Positions 26,549 through 36,807 of a stretch of 44,586 bases of DNA are shown piece after piece (positions within the stretch are counted from its first letter, which is position 1; the number at the start of each line of letters is the position of its first letter). The notes beneath the pieces are model-generated. The model did not search any database and was not told the origin of the DNA. It was given only the letters and a program-made list of their open reading frames with translations. The position numbers were made by a program, and so were the translations under genes. Source of the DNA: Loigolactobacillus rennini DSM 20253. GTDB taxonomy: Bacteria > Bacillota > Bacilli > Lactobacillales > Lactobacillaceae. The stretch covers positions 1 through 44,586 of the forward strand of contig NZ_AYYI01000027.1 in assembly GCF_001436505.1 (NCBI RefSeq), given 5' to 3'.

Positions 26549-27982
26549 ATGCAAAAACAACCCATTAATAACTTGTCAGCCTGCACAAGTATCTTGGTCG
26601 GTAAACAAGCTAGTGCAGACGGTTCTATTTTTATCGGTCGTAATGAAGACAGTAAAGCGGCATGGCCAAAACATTTTATCAGCCACCCGCGAAAAACTTA
26701 CACTAACGCCCCGGTATTTCAATCAAAAGATACTGGCTTACGTTTAACCTTACCAGTAAACCGCGCTAAATATAACGCAACCCCAGAATGGACCACGGAG
26801 TATGGTTTATTTGAGGAAGACGGTTTTAATGAATATGGTGTCGCCATGAGCGCCACTGAAAGTGCTTATGCCAACACTCGCGTTTTGGCTTATGATCCGT
26901 TAGTTAAAACCGGCCTCGCTGAAGAAGCCATGGTGACAGTTGTGCTACCTTATGTTAAAACTGCACGCCAAGGCGTTCAACGCTTAGGCGCCCTAGTCTC
27001 CAAATATGGTACCGCTGAAACTAATGGCATTTTATTTGCAGATCAGCAGGAAGCTTGGTATTTGGAAACAGGTAGTGGCCATCATTGGGTTGCACAACGC
27101 ATCCCAGATGATGCCTATGCGGTAGTCGCCAATCAACTAGCCATTCAAGTAGTTGATTTTAATGACCCTGAACAATTTATGAGTTCAAAAGGCATCCGTC
27201 ATTTTGCTTTGAGTCACCATCTATGGCAAACAAACACGCCATTTAATTTTCGGGAAATCTTTGGTACCCAATCCGAAGATGATGCCATTTATAACACACC
27301 ACGAGTCTGGTACGGCCAGAAATTGTTGACGCCATCTAAACAACAACAACCAATGAATCAGCAATTACCTTTTATTCAACGGGCAGATCAGCCGATTCAA
27401 TTCGAACAAATTGCACAATTTTTAAGCTCACACTACCAAGGAACACCTTACGACCCGGTTGGTAGCGGTAATGCAGTAAGCAAACATCAATTCCGGCCAG
27501 TTAGTCTAGCTAAAACGCAAGAATCGCACATTTTGCAATTACGGCCCGAGCTTCCTGCTGCCATTGGCAATCTGCATTGGTTGGCAATGGGCGTCACAGC
27601 AGAAAGTATCTACGTCCCATTTTATGCTGGCGCTGATCAAACACCAGCAGATTATCAAATTGGTCAGCAAACTTATGACCCGCAGTCTAGTTACTGGCTG
27701 TATAAACTTGCTGGCGTTTTAGTTGATAGTCACTACCAGCGCTTTAACCCACTGCTCAAACAAGTCCAAGATAGCACGCACAGTGCGCTATTAGCAGCAA
27801 TTGCAACACATGATCAACAAGCACAGCAACAGGCAAAAACAAGCTTAATTCCATTTTTAAATCAAGCAAATCAGGCACATGCCACTTTAGCTCGGCAGAA
27901 TTTCACCCGTTTGATTGCTAATTTAATTACTGAGGCAACTGATTTATCGCCGTTAAACTTCAACACTGACGAAAACCTTTAA
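26549..27982 (+). CDS. C69-family dipeptidase
   Basis: Ntn-hydrolase dipeptidase of 477 residues, of the PepD-type enzymes of lactobacilli that hydrolyse a broad range of dipeptides. The nucleophile cysteine is C12 in ACTSILVGKQASADG; GRNEDS at 30-35 and the later blocks NGILFADQQEAWYLETGSGH and VANQLAI fit the family. The start is ATG at 26549; GTG at 26540 overlaps AAAGG. The cysteine close to the N-terminus suggests processing, as known for family members. Forty-odd bases precede the transporter gene downstream, so the two may be co-expressed. Confidence 0.92.
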   Translation: MQKQPINNLSACTSILVGKQASADGSIFIGRNEDSKAAWPKHFISHPRKTYTNAPVFQSKDTGLRLTLPVNRAKYNATPEWTTEYGLFEEDGFNEYGVAMSATESAYANTRVLAYDPLVKTGLAEEAMVTVVLPYVKTARQGVQRLGALVSKYGTAETNGILFADQQEAWYLETGSGHHWVAQRIPDDAYAVVANQLAIQVVDFNDPEQFMSSKGIRHFALSHHLWQTNTPFNFREIFGTQSEDDAIYNTPRVWYGQKLLTPSKQQQPMNQQLPFIQRADQPIQFEQIAQFLSSHYQGTPYDPVGSGNAVSKHQFRPVSLAKTQESHILQLRPELPAAIGNLHWLAMGVTAESIYVPFYAGADQTPADYQIGQQTYDPQSSYWLYKLAGVLVDSHYQRFNPLLKQVQDSTHSALLAAIATHDQQAQQQAKTSLIPFLNQANQAHATLARQNFTRLIANLITEATDLSPLNFNTDENL

Positions 27983-28035
27983 TTATGGACTGCGTTAGAC
28001 CACATTGAAAATAATTTAATTTAGGGGAAATTAGC

Positions 28036-29544
28036 ATGGCAAAAAAGAAACAAATTACTGTAATTGGACTCATTTTAATGATCTTCGGCTCAATTTTTGG
28101 CTTTGCCAATACCACTGTTGCTTACTATCTGATGGGCTACGGTGGCATTGTGTGGTATTTACTAGCTGCAATTTTGTTCTTCCTACCTTCTTCTTTAATG
28201 TTTGCGGAATATGGTGCAGCTTTTAAAGAAGTCCATGGTGGCATCTATTCTTGGCTAGCTGAATCAATTGGTGAACGGCCAGCCTTTATTGGAACTTTTA
28301 TCTGGCTAGCCTCCTGGATCATTTGGATGGTATCCACGGCTTCAAAGGTTTGGATTCCCTTCGCCACCTTTATCTTCGGCCATGATCAAACCCAAACTTG
28401 GCAATTGTTTGGACTTAACGCCACGTCTACCATTGGCCTATTAGGGATTTTATTTTTATTAGTGGTCACTTTTTTAGCCACGCACGGGGTACAAGGAATT
28501 TCCCGCATCGCCTCATTTGGTGGCTTTTTAATTGTGATTTTAAACATTGCTTTTATTGGTGTCAGTTTGTTAGTTTGGATTAAAAATGGTGGCCAATTAG
28601 CCCAGCCAGTGCACGGCCTGCACAGCTTTGCAACTTCACCTAACGCTGATTACAAAAGTCTAATAGGTATGCTATCATTCATCGTCTTCGCGATTTTTGC
28701 TTACGGCGGGATGGAAACCATGGGTGGTGTGACCGATAGTATGAAACGCCCAGAAAAAACTTTCCCTAAAGGACTGATCATCGCAACGGTATTGATTGCC
28801 ATCAGCTATGCCTTATCCATTTTTATTTGGGGAATTTCTGCAAACTGGTCACAGGTGTTAGCTAATAAAACCACTAACCTAGGCAACATTACTTACGTTT
28901 TAATGGCCAACTTAGGCGTTTATTTTGGCCAAAGCTTTGGCTTGTCTGCAAGCATTAGCCAGCTCATCGGTATTTGGTTTGCACGAATCACTGGTTTTGC
29001 TATGTTCTTCAGCTATTTAGGTGCATTCTTTGTTTTAATCTACTCACCATTAAAATCATTTGTACTAGGAACACCCAAAGCAATCTGGCCCAAAGGCTTC
29101 GCCGAAACCAACCATGCTGGGATGCCGGCTAAAGCCATGTGGTTCCAAGCACTGTTTGTTTCCATTTTAATTTTTATCGTTGCTTTTGGCGGCCAAAATG
29201 CGCAAATTTTTTATAACATCCTCACGCAGATGGCAAATGTATCGGCCACACTGCCTTACCTATTTTTAGTCACCGCATTTCCATTTTTCAAACGGCGTCA
29301 AGATTTAACCCGGCCATTTGAAATTTACACCAACCGAACCTGGACCACTATTATCACCGTTTTAGTGGACTTAGTCTTGATTTTTGGTATTTTATTTACC
29401 ATTGTCCAGCCAATCCTAGAAGGTGCTTACCTAGATGCGTTTGAAATGGTCGTTGGCCCGGTTGTGTTTGGTTTTATTGCTTGGCTGCTTTATTTACGCT
29501 ACCAGCATCAACAAGTCAAATTAACCCAAACAGATTTGAAATAA
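28036..29544 (+). CDS. YjeM/GadC-like APC-superfamily amino-acid transporter (copy 1)
   Basis: A 502-residue transporter with about 12 TM helices of the APC superfamily, closest in pattern to YjeM and glutamate:GABA antiporter-like proteins. FGSIFGFANTTVAYYLMGYG at the N-terminus and the PEKTFPKGL segment between TM5 and TM6 are typical. It follows the C69 dipeptidase by 53 bases with AGGGGAAATT upstream, hinting that released amino acids are exchanged by it. A paralogue lies on the opposite strand 2 kb away. Substrate unknown. Confidence 0.88.
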   Translation: MAKKKQITVIGLILMIFGSIFGFANTTVAYYLMGYGGIVWYLLAAILFFLPSSLMFAEYGAAFKEVHGGIYSWLAESIGERPAFIGTFIWLASWIIWMVSTASKVWIPFATFIFGHDQTQTWQLFGLNATSTIGLLGILFLLVVTFLATHGVQGISRIASFGGFLIVILNIAFIGVSLLVWIKNGGQLAQPVHGLHSFATSPNADYKSLIGMLSFIVFAIFAYGGMETMGGVTDSMKRPEKTFPKGLIIATVLIAISYALSIFIWGISANWSQVLANKTTNLGNITYVLMANLGVYFGQSFGLSASISQLIGIWFARITGFAMFFSYLGAFFVLIYSPLKSFVLGTPKAIWPKGFAETNHAGMPAKAMWFQALFVSILIFIVAFGGQNAQIFYNILTQMANVSATLPYLFLVTAFPFFKRRQDLTRPFEIYTNRTWTTIITVLVDLVLIFGILFTIVQPILEGAYLDAFEMVVGPVVFGFIAWLLYLRYQHQQVKLTQTDLK

Positions 29545-29550
29545 ACGATT

Positions 29551-29592
29551 AAAAGCGCGCGAATCAAGCATTCAGCTGATTCGCGCGCTTTT
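29551..29592. terminator. Bidirectional terminator after transporter copy 1
   Basis: Perfect 16-base arms AAAAGCGCGCGAATCA (29551-29566) and TGATTCGCGCGCTTTT (29577-29592), with T tracts for both convergent genes. Confidence 0.92.
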
Positions 29593-29602
29593 ATTGTCAA
29601 CA

Positions 29603-31591
29603 TTAATAAAAACTTTCAACTAGCGGCTTAGTTGCTTTAATCACCGCATCACTGCCGTTATCTTCAAGCAGCGCTACCATTAAGTAACGATTTTGATCAG
29701 CATCTGCTGCCATCAAGAAACCGTTTTGTTTACCGGTGGTATCTTGCTGCAATTTTAATTCCGCAGTGCCCGTCTTTGCTGCAATATTGTGGCCAGCTAT
29801 CTGCAATGCGTGCCCAGTACCCTGTGCATCTGCAACCACTTGAACCAGCGCCTGCTTAACTTGATCGGCACTAGCCTGTTTTAAAACTGCCTGCCGTTTT
29901 GCCGCTTGACCTGCAATTAAAGTGGGCAACTGCATGTTTCCTTGATTCATCACACTACTATAAAAAGTAGCTTGCTGAATCGGTGATAGTAATAATTGGC
30001 CTTGACCATAAGCCGTATCGGCTAACAAAATCTGCCGGTCCAATTTACCATTATTTGAAATTTGTGCAGGTTGCATGGTTAACGGTAACTTTAATTTTGG
30101 TTTAAAAAATGGTTGTAACCCATTGAGATACGCTTGACTTCCCATCTTCAGCGCCGTTTGCGCAAACCAAATATTATCCGAATTAACTAACGCTTGCGTC
30201 ATGTTTTCCGTCGCTGCGTCTTTCACCCGTGTCACTTGATAATCGCCCCAACTACGATCTTGTTGCCACTTCAGTCCTGAAATGCGGCGTGTGGTAGCTG
30301 GTGTAATTGTCCCATTATCTAAGGCAATTCCGGCCGTAATCATTTTAAAAGTTGATCCTGGCGCATAGCGTTGTGTAAATCGGCTTAAAAACGGTTGTGC
30401 TTTATCTTGCGCGTATTTTTGATAAGCTTTTTGACTAATTCCTGCAACAAATTGGTTAGGGTCATAACTAGGAGCACCAGCTAAGGTCAATAATTGACCA
30501 TTACGCGGATCCATCACCACAATGGCCCCTTTTTGGCCAGCCAACTGTCGATAAGCTTTTTCTTGTTTAGTACGGTCTAAAGTTAATTTAATTGTTTTAC
30601 CATTACTTTTTTTCCGCTTTAATAACGTCCGCACCACATTATCATCATTATTAATGGTGATGGTACCACCATCGCGGCCTTGTAACTGGGCATCATAATA
30701 GCGTTCCAGACCAGTTTTACCAATGGTGCCATTACTTTGCAGCTGTGGATGTTTTTTCAAGTCTGCAGCTGTTACAGGGCCTACATAGCCAATCAGCTGC
30801 GCACTGGCTGCACCACTAGGATAAGTTCGCGCCGAAACCGCTCGGTACGTCACCCCTGTCAATTTAGGTTGTTGTTTAACTTTTTTAATCGGGACAAAAC
30901 TTGTTTTAGTCACCCAATTTTGCTGTAGCGATTGTTTTAAAGTTGCCAAATCAACATCAAATTGTTGGCTAATAGCCGTCAATCGTTCAGTCCGTGTGTG
31001 TCCTTGACCTAACTGATCGGGAATCATCCCCGCTTGGGTTAATTGACCATCTACTGCCAATGCTTTTCCGTGGCGATCAACAATTTTACCCCGCTTTCCT
31101 TGTTGCCACTGTAACTGCACTGTATCCGTTCCGTTCATATGTGGAAAAAGTAAAGTAGGCGTCCAAACAACACGCCATTTATGTTTGACTAACTGAATTG
31201 CTGCTTGATAATGCTTAACGTTTAACGGCCCAATCATGGTTTGTAAATGTAAATCAAAAGTCATTTGGTACTGTTTTGGTTTTTGTCGTCTAACGGTTAA
31301 ATTTTTCACATTGAGCTGGTTAGCACCAATTCGGCCAAATACCGCAACGTTTCGCGCCACTACTTGTTTAGACGTATAGCGATAATCACCGCCAGTTAAT
31401 TGTTTGTGGTCGACATACCTGACCATTTGTTTGAAATCTTGCCGACTAAAAGCTTTAGTATAAGCGCGCGCAACCTGCTTGACAGCCGTTTTTTCCTGTT
31501 GCTGCTGGTGCCAATATTGATAATAAAAACTACCCCCAGCGATTAACAATAACAATAGTAACCCAACAAGTAATAAATGTTTCTTTTTCAT
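29603..31591 (-). CDS. Class B penicillin-binding protein with MecA/PBP5-like N-terminal domain
   Basis: Membrane-anchored D,D-transpeptidase of 662 residues. A TM anchor (5-25) is followed by an NTF2-like MecA N-terminal domain (~35-150), a PBP dimerisation domain (~160-330), and a transpeptidase domain with STFK (413-416), SDN (471-473) and KTGT (606-609). This domain order is that of MecA, PBP5fm and Bacillus PBP3, often low-affinity PBPs. GTRERYYD-like residues (TGLERYYD) fit the dimerisation region. Affinity for beta-lactams cannot be read from sequence. Confidence 0.9.
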   Translation of the reverse strand: MKKKHLLLVGLLLLLLIAGGSFYYQYWHQQQQEKTAVKQVARAYTKAFSRQDFKQMVRYVDHKQLTGGDYRYTSKQVVARNVAVFGRIGANQLNVKNLTVRRQKPKQYQMTFDLHLQTMIGPLNVKHYQAAIQLVKHKWRVVWTPTLLFPHMNGTDTVQLQWQQGKRGKIVDRHGKALAVDGQLTQAGMIPDQLGQGHTRTERLTAISQQFDVDLATLKQSLQQNWVTKTSFVPIKKVKQQPKLTGVTYRAVSARTYPSGAASAQLIGYVGPVTAADLKKHPQLQSNGTIGKTGLERYYDAQLQGRDGGTITINNDDNVVRTLLKRKKSNGKTIKLTLDRTKQEKAYRQLAGQKGAIVVMDPRNGQLLTLAGAPSYDPNQFVAGISQKAYQKYAQDKAQPFLSRFTQRYAPGSTFKMITAGIALDNGTITPATTRRISGLKWQQDRSWGDYQVTRVKDAATENMTQALVNSDNIWFAQTALKMGSQAYLNGLQPFFKPKLKLPLTMQPAQISNNGKLDRQILLADTAYGQGQLLLSPIQQATFYSSVMNQGNMQLPTLIAGQAAKRQAVLKQASADQVKQALVQVVADAQGTGHALQIAGHNIAAKTGTAELKLQQDTTGKQNGFLMAADADQNRYLMVALLEDNGSDAVIKATKPLVESFY

Positions 31592-31630
31592 GTTTTGTCT
31601 CCCTTCAGCACCCTGACATGATAAGACATT

Positions 31631-33139
31631 TTATTTTTTAGGTTGCTCACTTAGCTGCTTTTGATAGCGATGGTATAAACCCCAGGCAATTAAACTAAAC
31701 AAAATTGGTCCAGCAATGGTATAACCTGTTTTTAACCAATTACCATGAATTGCCGGTTCAATAATCGTAAAAATATTTGCAAAGCCAACTGAAAATAAAA
31801 CTAAACCAACGCCTAGACCAGTGCTAAATTTAGTTTTATAAACCACAAACGGTTTGGTAATCGTAGCATTGCGTTTAAACCCTAAAAAGGCAAATGCAAT
31901 AAATAAGTAGGGAATGGTCATCGCCACATTAGTCATGGACACTAGAATATCGAAAAATGTTTTAGCCCCATTACCACCAAAAGAAACCAATGCAATAATT
32001 AAAATTACAATGGTCGCTTGCACTTTCATCGCATTGACAGGCACATCATGTTTTAATTTAACTAGCTTTTTAGGCCAAATACCATTGGGTGTACCCTCGA
32101 TCAGTTGCTTTAATGGTGAAAAAACTAAAGTTAAAAAAGCACCACTTAATGCTAAAAACATGGATAAACCCATGTAGCGACTTAGCCACTGACCCATCAG
32201 TCTAGCCGTCGCTTCAGGAACAGCCAACGCATGACCAAATTGATAGCCCATGTTATTCATTGCGACATAAGCCACATTGCCCAAATTGATTTTTGCCGTG
32301 CCAAATTGCGTAAAAGCAAAAGTCCAATTAGTAAAAGCACCAAAAATAAAAATTCCTAGCGCATAACCAGTCGAGATGGTCACGGCCGCTAAAGTAATCC
32401 CACGCGGAAAAGTCACAGCCGCATTTTTAGTTTCATCAACTAAGCCACCAGTAACTTCCAAGCCACCATAAGCAAAAATCGCATACACTAAAAAGCTGAA
32501 AATTGAAATTAGAGACGTAAAATCTGGATTAGGCGATGTAACTAATGCTTTAATCGACAAGGGCTCAGCTAATTTGTGATTCGCCAACAAAATAAAAAAG
32601 CCACCTGCTAATAAGATAACATTAATCAACGCAACAGCTATCCCGCCAATCGACGTCAAGCGCTTAACCCAGCCCAAGCCTTTAGTCGAAATAAACGTAA
32701 CGACTAACATCCAAGCGATGGCAAGCAGTCCCAGTGTTTGCACACTACCTAGCCCTAAAAAAGACCACTGCTGGGTCTTATCCGTTCCAAATAGCGCACT
32801 AGAAAAAGGGATCCAAATGGCAGAACCAATATTAACCATCCAAACAATATAAGAAGCATAGCTCATAAAAGTCCCGATAAAAGCAAATTCAGGTCCGAAT
32901 GAAACTGCCATCCAAGAATAGATTCCACCAGAATAATCTTTAAATGCGGCACCGTATTCTGCAATCATAAATGCAAACGGAATAAAAAAGGTCAATGCCG
33001 CGATAATGTACCAAAAGATCGCTGCATAACCCATTAAATAAAAGGCTCGCGGAATGTTCGTAAATCCAAATACCGACGTAAAAATCATCAAAACTAACGA
33101 TGTTAGCGTCAATTTGGCGCTTTTTCGTTGATGCGCCAT
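31631..33139 (-). CDS. YjeM/GadC-like APC-superfamily amino-acid transporter (copy 2)
   Basis: A 502-residue paralogue of the transporter at 28036-29544, with roughly half of the N-terminal residues identical by eye (FGFTNIPRAFYLMGYAAIFW, AEYGAAFKDYSGGIYSW). About 12 TM helices. The start is ATG at 33139 with GAGGAG; a TTG two codons upstream is less likely. It lies 39 bases before the penicillin-binding protein gene on the same strand, so the two may be co-transcribed. Substrate unknown. Confidence 0.88.
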   Translation of the reverse strand: MAHQRKSAKLTLTSLVLMIFTSVFGFTNIPRAFYLMGYAAIFWYIIAALTFFIPFAFMIAEYGAAFKDYSGGIYSWMAVSFGPEFAFIGTFMSYASYIVWMVNIGSAIWIPFSSALFGTDKTQQWSFLGLGSVQTLGLLAIAWMLVVTFISTKGLGWVKRLTSIGGIAVALINVILLAGGFFILLANHKLAEPLSIKALVTSPNPDFTSLISIFSFLVYAIFAYGGLEVTGGLVDETKNAAVTFPRGITLAAVTISTGYALGIFIFGAFTNWTFAFTQFGTAKINLGNVAYVAMNNMGYQFGHALAVPEATARLMGQWLSRYMGLSMFLALSGAFLTLVFSPLKQLIEGTPNGIWPKKLVKLKHDVPVNAMKVQATIVILIIALVSFGGNGAKTFFDILVSMTNVAMTIPYLFIAFAFLGFKRNATITKPFVVYKTKFSTGLGVGLVLFSVGFANIFTIIEPAIHGNWLKTGYTIAGPILFSLIAWGLYHRYQKQLSEQPKK

Positions 33140-33238
33140 CGACAAGCTCCTCTCAAAATAAAAAGTTGAACTTGTCCATTATAGCAGGATTATAGTTTAA
33201 AAAGCAGTTACAGCAATAATTTTATTAAAAAGCAACCT

Positions 33239-34153
33239 TTATTTTTGAAAAATGTAACGCCGGTGCCAATTTAAAAATGGTGCTGCATGGGGCCTAAACG
33301 ATACGCGAATGGCGGGATCTAACAACAAATTCTGTTGATCAGACTGGCTGAGCTGGGGTGAAATCAATAACCAACCACCGCGGCTAAAAGAAATTTTGCC
33401 TTGCGCTAACAATGCGGCATGATTAGGGCACAATAATACCCCATTATCTGCATTACGCCGATCAGCCGGTGCACTATCTTTCAATGGCTTTAAATGACTA
33501 GCTTGTAATAAAGCAGGATCAGCTAAACCACAGACGGCGCAATGTGCTGGTTGTCGTTGTAATACTGCACGCTGAAAAATTTGTTCGGTCCGAATCATCT
33601 GCCGTTGATTTAGCAACGCAGCATTTACCAATAACATCATTAGTGGATCATTATCCACTGCAGTTACTGCAGACATGACTAGAGATAACTGCTCCGTCTG
33701 TTTGGCAATAAAATATTGTTCTTCAATCAAAGTGATTAATTTTGCCAATAATAAAGAATAGCAAGGATAAATGTACCCCTGATTACCACTACCATCTTGC
33801 TGAAAAGCAGCATGTTTACGTGGAAATAGTGGCTTTAAATCAGCCAATACCGATGTAATCGCCAGTGGCTGTGGTAAGGGATAATATTTTAAAGAAACTA
33901 CATTAACCTGCGGGCCAACTTTTGCACTCAAAAAACTGGGCCGGGATACTTGCCGTACCGCCGTTAATGCTTGACTAACAGCCACAATCCGTCCAGCAAC
34001 GTAGTGAAATAAAATGTCTTGTGGTTGAATTTGATTAATCCGTTGCCAAGTTGGCGGGATAACCTGTCCTGAACTCCTTTGCTCAGTCCAAATCAATCCA
34101 GCTGCTTTTTCCTGTTGGTAAGTACGCCCTTGCATGACAATAAATGCTCGCAT
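33239..34153 (-). CDS. PUA/EVE-like + HNH endonuclease, candidate modification-dependent restriction enzyme
   Basis: A 304-residue two-part protein. Residues ~1-110 look like a PUA/EVE-type domain (WTEQ, IQPQDILFHYVAGRIVAVSQ), a fold that reads modified bases. After a helical linker, residues ~200-260 form an HNH nuclease: CxxC zinc pair C205/C208, H220 in ASHLKP, N237 in DNGVLLC and H245 in PNHAALL (HNH_2 type). This layout fits a type IV-like nuclease that cuts modified (phage) DNA. The fold of the N-terminus is judged by pattern only, with no alignment. It is a stand-alone gene with no methyltransferase beside it. Confidence 0.7.
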   Translation of the reverse strand: MRAFIVMQGRTYQQEKAAGLIWTEQRSSGQVIPPTWQRINQIQPQDILFHYVAGRIVAVSQALTAVRQVSRPSFLSAKVGPQVNVVSLKYYPLPQPLAITSVLADLKPLFPRKHAAFQQDGSGNQGYIYPCYSLLLAKLITLIEEQYFIAKQTEQLSLVMSAVTAVDNDPLMMLLVNAALLNQRQMIRTEQIFQRAVLQRQPAHCAVCGLADPALLQASHLKPLKDSAPADRRNADNGVLLCPNHAALLAQGKISFSRGGWLLISPQLSQSDQQNLLLDPAIRVSFRPHAAPFLNWHRRYIFQK

Positions 34154-34250
34154 GTTTTTCCCCTGCCTTCAATAGCTTTACTTTCATTTTAGTGATCTCT
34201 GTGCTTAATTGCAATCAACTGCTTGAGAGCGGTTTATTTTGTCATAAGCA

Positions 34251-34289
34251 AAACGGTGACCAGTTCAGACCAAGAACCAATCACCGTTT
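34251..34289. terminator. Hairpin downstream of preA
   Basis: AAACGGTGA (34251-34259) and TCACCGTTT (34281-34289) form the base of a longer stem that continues through G-U pairs. Short T runs flank it on both strands. It lies 50 bases after the preA stop. Confidence 0.6.
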
Positions 34290-34340
34290 ATTTTCACAAA
34301 ATGCGCGCCATTAACTACTGGCTTTTTATCCCTAATACTT

Positions 34341-35588
34341 CTAAATCACTTTTTCAGCTGGAACACCTTGCCGCCCAGGCTTCATCTCCACTTTACCGTA
34401 AGTAATGGCACCAACTGGGCAGACTAATGCACACAGCTGGCAACCAACACATTTGTCTTGATTGCAAAATGGCTGGCGCTTATCGTCATCCCATTCCATT
34501 GCTTGATGTGCCCCGTCAAAGCAGGAAATGTAGCAGCGACCGCAACCAATACATTTGTCTAAGTCAATTTTTGGATAAACTTTATAGCTACGATCTAGTT
34601 CTTCAGCTGGTAGCATATTATGATTAGCTAGACCAACTAAATCTTGTAAATGATCAACGCCTTGTTCGGCCATATAATGCATCAACCCATTTTTCATATC
34701 TTCAACAATCCGGTACCCATATTGCATCACTGCAGTTGTGACCTGTACGGTCGAAGAACCTAGCAAAATGAATTCAGCTGCATCTTCCCAAGTTTCAATG
34801 CCACCAATCCCAGAAATCGGCAGGTGTTCCAAACCTTTAGCTGCACGCAATTCTTGGATGAAGCGTAAAGCAATTGGTTTAACGGCTTTGCCAGAATAAC
34901 CAGAAATGGAAGATTTACCATTGATGACTGGCAAACCTACTTTACGTTTAAGGTCTAAATTCGCTACTGATTTTACAGTATTGATGGTCGCAATGCCATC
35001 AGCACCACCAGCCAAACTAGCTTGTGCCGCTGGAACCATGTTGGTAATATTTGGTGTCATCTTAGCCATCATTGGTAAGCTGGAACCGCGTTTAACAGCC
35101 GCACAGTATTTTTTGCACAATTCAGGATTAGCCCCAACATCAGAACCCATCGCATGTGATGTCATCTGTGGACAAGATAAATTCATTTCAATCATATCTG
35201 CGCCAGCTGCTTCAACTAATTGTGCTAGATCAACCCAATCCTGTTCATTAGTCCCCATAATCGACGCAATCAGAACTTTATTGGGATACTCTGTCTTTAA
35301 TCGTTTCAAATCGGCTAAATTTTCTTCTAAGCTGTGTTCGGCGATCTGTTCCATGTTTTTAAAACCAACAAACGACGTGTCCTCTTTATCCAATGTATCA
35401 AAGCGTGGTGAAACCTCATCGATTTCGAAATGCTTAGGACCGATAGTTTTGAAAACAACACCGCCCCAGCCGGTATCATAAGCTTTTTTACACATTTCGT
35501 AACAATTGCCCACAGGGGAAGAAGATAAGCAGAACGGATTATCAAAATGAACGCCTAAAAAATCAATGGATAAATCTTTATTAATCAT
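34341..35588 (-). CDS. preA: NAD-dependent dihydropyrimidine dehydrogenase subunit PreA
   Basis: FMN and Fe-S subunit of the enzyme that interconverts uracil/thymine and dihydrouracil/dihydrothymine. The 415 residues contain a TIM-barrel dihydroorotate-dehydrogenase-like part with EMNLSCPQ (134-141) and the [11 protein letters not shown] block. C-terminal ferredoxin motifs are C346/349/352/356 and C380/383/386/390, for two 4Fe-4S clusters. It overlaps preT by eight bases, so PreT and PreA are made together. Neighbouring hydrolases of the reductive pathway are absent. Confidence 0.93.
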   Translation of the reverse strand: MINKDLSIDFLGVHFDNPFCLSSSPVGNCYEMCKKAYDTGWGGVVFKTIGPKHFEIDEVSPRFDTLDKEDTSFVGFKNMEQIAEHSLEENLADLKRLKTEYPNKVLIASIMGTNEQDWVDLAQLVEAAGADMIEMNLSCPQMTSHAMGSDVGANPELCKKYCAAVKRGSSLPMMAKMTPNITNMVPAAQASLAGGADGIATINTVKSVANLDLKRKVGLPVINGKSSISGYSGKAVKPIALRFIQELRAAKGLEHLPISGIGGIETWEDAAEFILLGSSTVQVTTAVMQYGYRIVEDMKNGLMHYMAEQGVDHLQDLVGLANHNMLPAEELDRSYKVYPKIDLDKCIGCGRCYISCFDGAHQAMEWDDDKRQPFCNQDKCVGCQLCALVCPVGAITYGKVEMKPGRQGVPAEKVI

Positions 35589-36807
35589 GCTGATTACCTC
35601 CTAAAACCTGGTCAATTTCCGTTGCGACTTCTTTGCCCCGCTTAACCGACCAAACAACAGTTTTATCACCTTGGGCAATATCGCCAGTAACAAAGACTTG
35701 TGGCGCTGCTTGATAACCAGTAAATGGTACTTCATCATGATTTAATTGCAGCCCTAAACCTGCAGCATTAGCTTTTTGACCCACAGCTAAAATAATTTTG
35801 TCTGCTTCAATGACTAACTGACTATCAATGTGGCGGTGTTTAAACGTTACCTTTTTACCATCTGCTGCTGTCGGTACATAACCATCAATAATGGTGACGC
35901 CATGTGCTTGTGTTCCCAACAGCTCTTTTTGGGATGCTTTGAATTCGTTAAATTCTTCATAAACAACGTCAGTAACATGCTTAACATCTAATCGCTTTAA
36001 AGTCGTTGCCACATCCATTGCTACGTCACCACCGCCAATAACCAACACGTTGTCTGGCAACTCTAATTGGCCATGGTGCATCTTAGCTCGTGCCAAGAAA
36101 GAAACGGCGGTTTCCATGTAAGGATTGCCTTCAAATAATGGTAAGCTTTTTGCTTCCCTACTCCCAATTGCCAACACAACAGCTTGATAATTTTGTTTCA
36201 ATTGCGCCATTGTGATATCTTCACCAATCGTGGTGTTGTATTTAATTTCTGCTCCCATATTGGTGATCCGTTTGATTTCAAAATCCACAATGTCCGTTGG
36301 TAGCCGGTATTCTGGAATCCCATAAGTAAGGTAGCCGCCTGCTTTAGCATTCTTTTCATAAATGTCAACTGCATAACCTAATTCTAATAAAGTTACGGCA
36401 GTTTGTAAGCCAGAAGGGCCACTACCAACAATGGCTACCTTCATGCCATTAGGTTTACCTTTATGCAAAATGTCCATTTGGGCTTGTTGTTCAAAATCGG
36501 TTACAAACCGCTGAATACCACCAATATCGATTGGTTTATCAATGCCAGAACGGGTACAGCCTAATTCGCAATAACGTTCTGTTGGGCAAACCCGGGCACA
36601 AATAGCACCCATGGCATTATTTTCCCGAATGGTTTCAGCGGCGCCTTTAAAATTACGAAAACGGACACTGCGAATAAATCTTGCAGGATCAGTTTTAGCT
36701 GGACACATCTTTGAACATGGTGCGTCGTGGCACAACAAACAACGAGCTGCTTCTTCCATGACCGTTGATAGTGTATAGCTTGGCTCAGCTTCTTTCATGT
36801 ATTTCAC
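35581..36807 (-). CDS. preT: NAD-dependent dihydropyrimidine dehydrogenase subunit PreT
   Basis: FAD/NAD(H) subunit that passes electrons to PreA. The N-terminal Fe-S region has cysteines 23, 26, 31, 35 and 70, 74, 80, 84; the FAD-binding GSGPSG is at ~128-133 and the NAD-binding [10 protein letters not shown] near 250. 408 residues. Starts with GTG at 36807, AAGGAG about 11 bases upstream; an ATG three codons later has no good site. It overlaps preA by eight bases. Resembles the small subunit of glutamate synthase, but pairing with PreA fixes the identity. Confidence 0.9.
   Translation of the reverse strand: MKYMKEAEPSYTLSTVMEEAARCLLCHDAPCSKMCPAKTDPARFIRSVRFRNFKGAAETIRENNAMGAICARVCPTERYCELGCTRSGIDKPIDIGGIQRFVTDFEQQAQMDILHKGKPNGMKVAIVGSGPSGLQTAVTLLELGYAVDIYEKNAKAGGYLTYGIPEYRLPTDIVDFEIKRITNMGAEIKYNTTIGEDITMAQLKQNYQAVVLAIGSREAKSLPLFEGNPYMETAVSFLARAKMHHGQLELPDNVLVIGGGDVAMDVATTLKRLDVKHVTDVVYEEFNEFKASQKELLGTQAHGVTIIDGYVPTAADGKKVTFKHRHIDSQLVIEADKIILAVGQKANAAGLGLQLNHDEVPFTGYQAAPQVFVTGDIAQGDKTVVWSVKRGKEVATEIDQVLGGNQHD

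Noticed and set aside
35327-35545. Overlapping open frames inside preA, fhs, dinG and other genes
   Set aside because: They follow the codon periodicity of the real genes, lack ribosome sites and show no family pattern.
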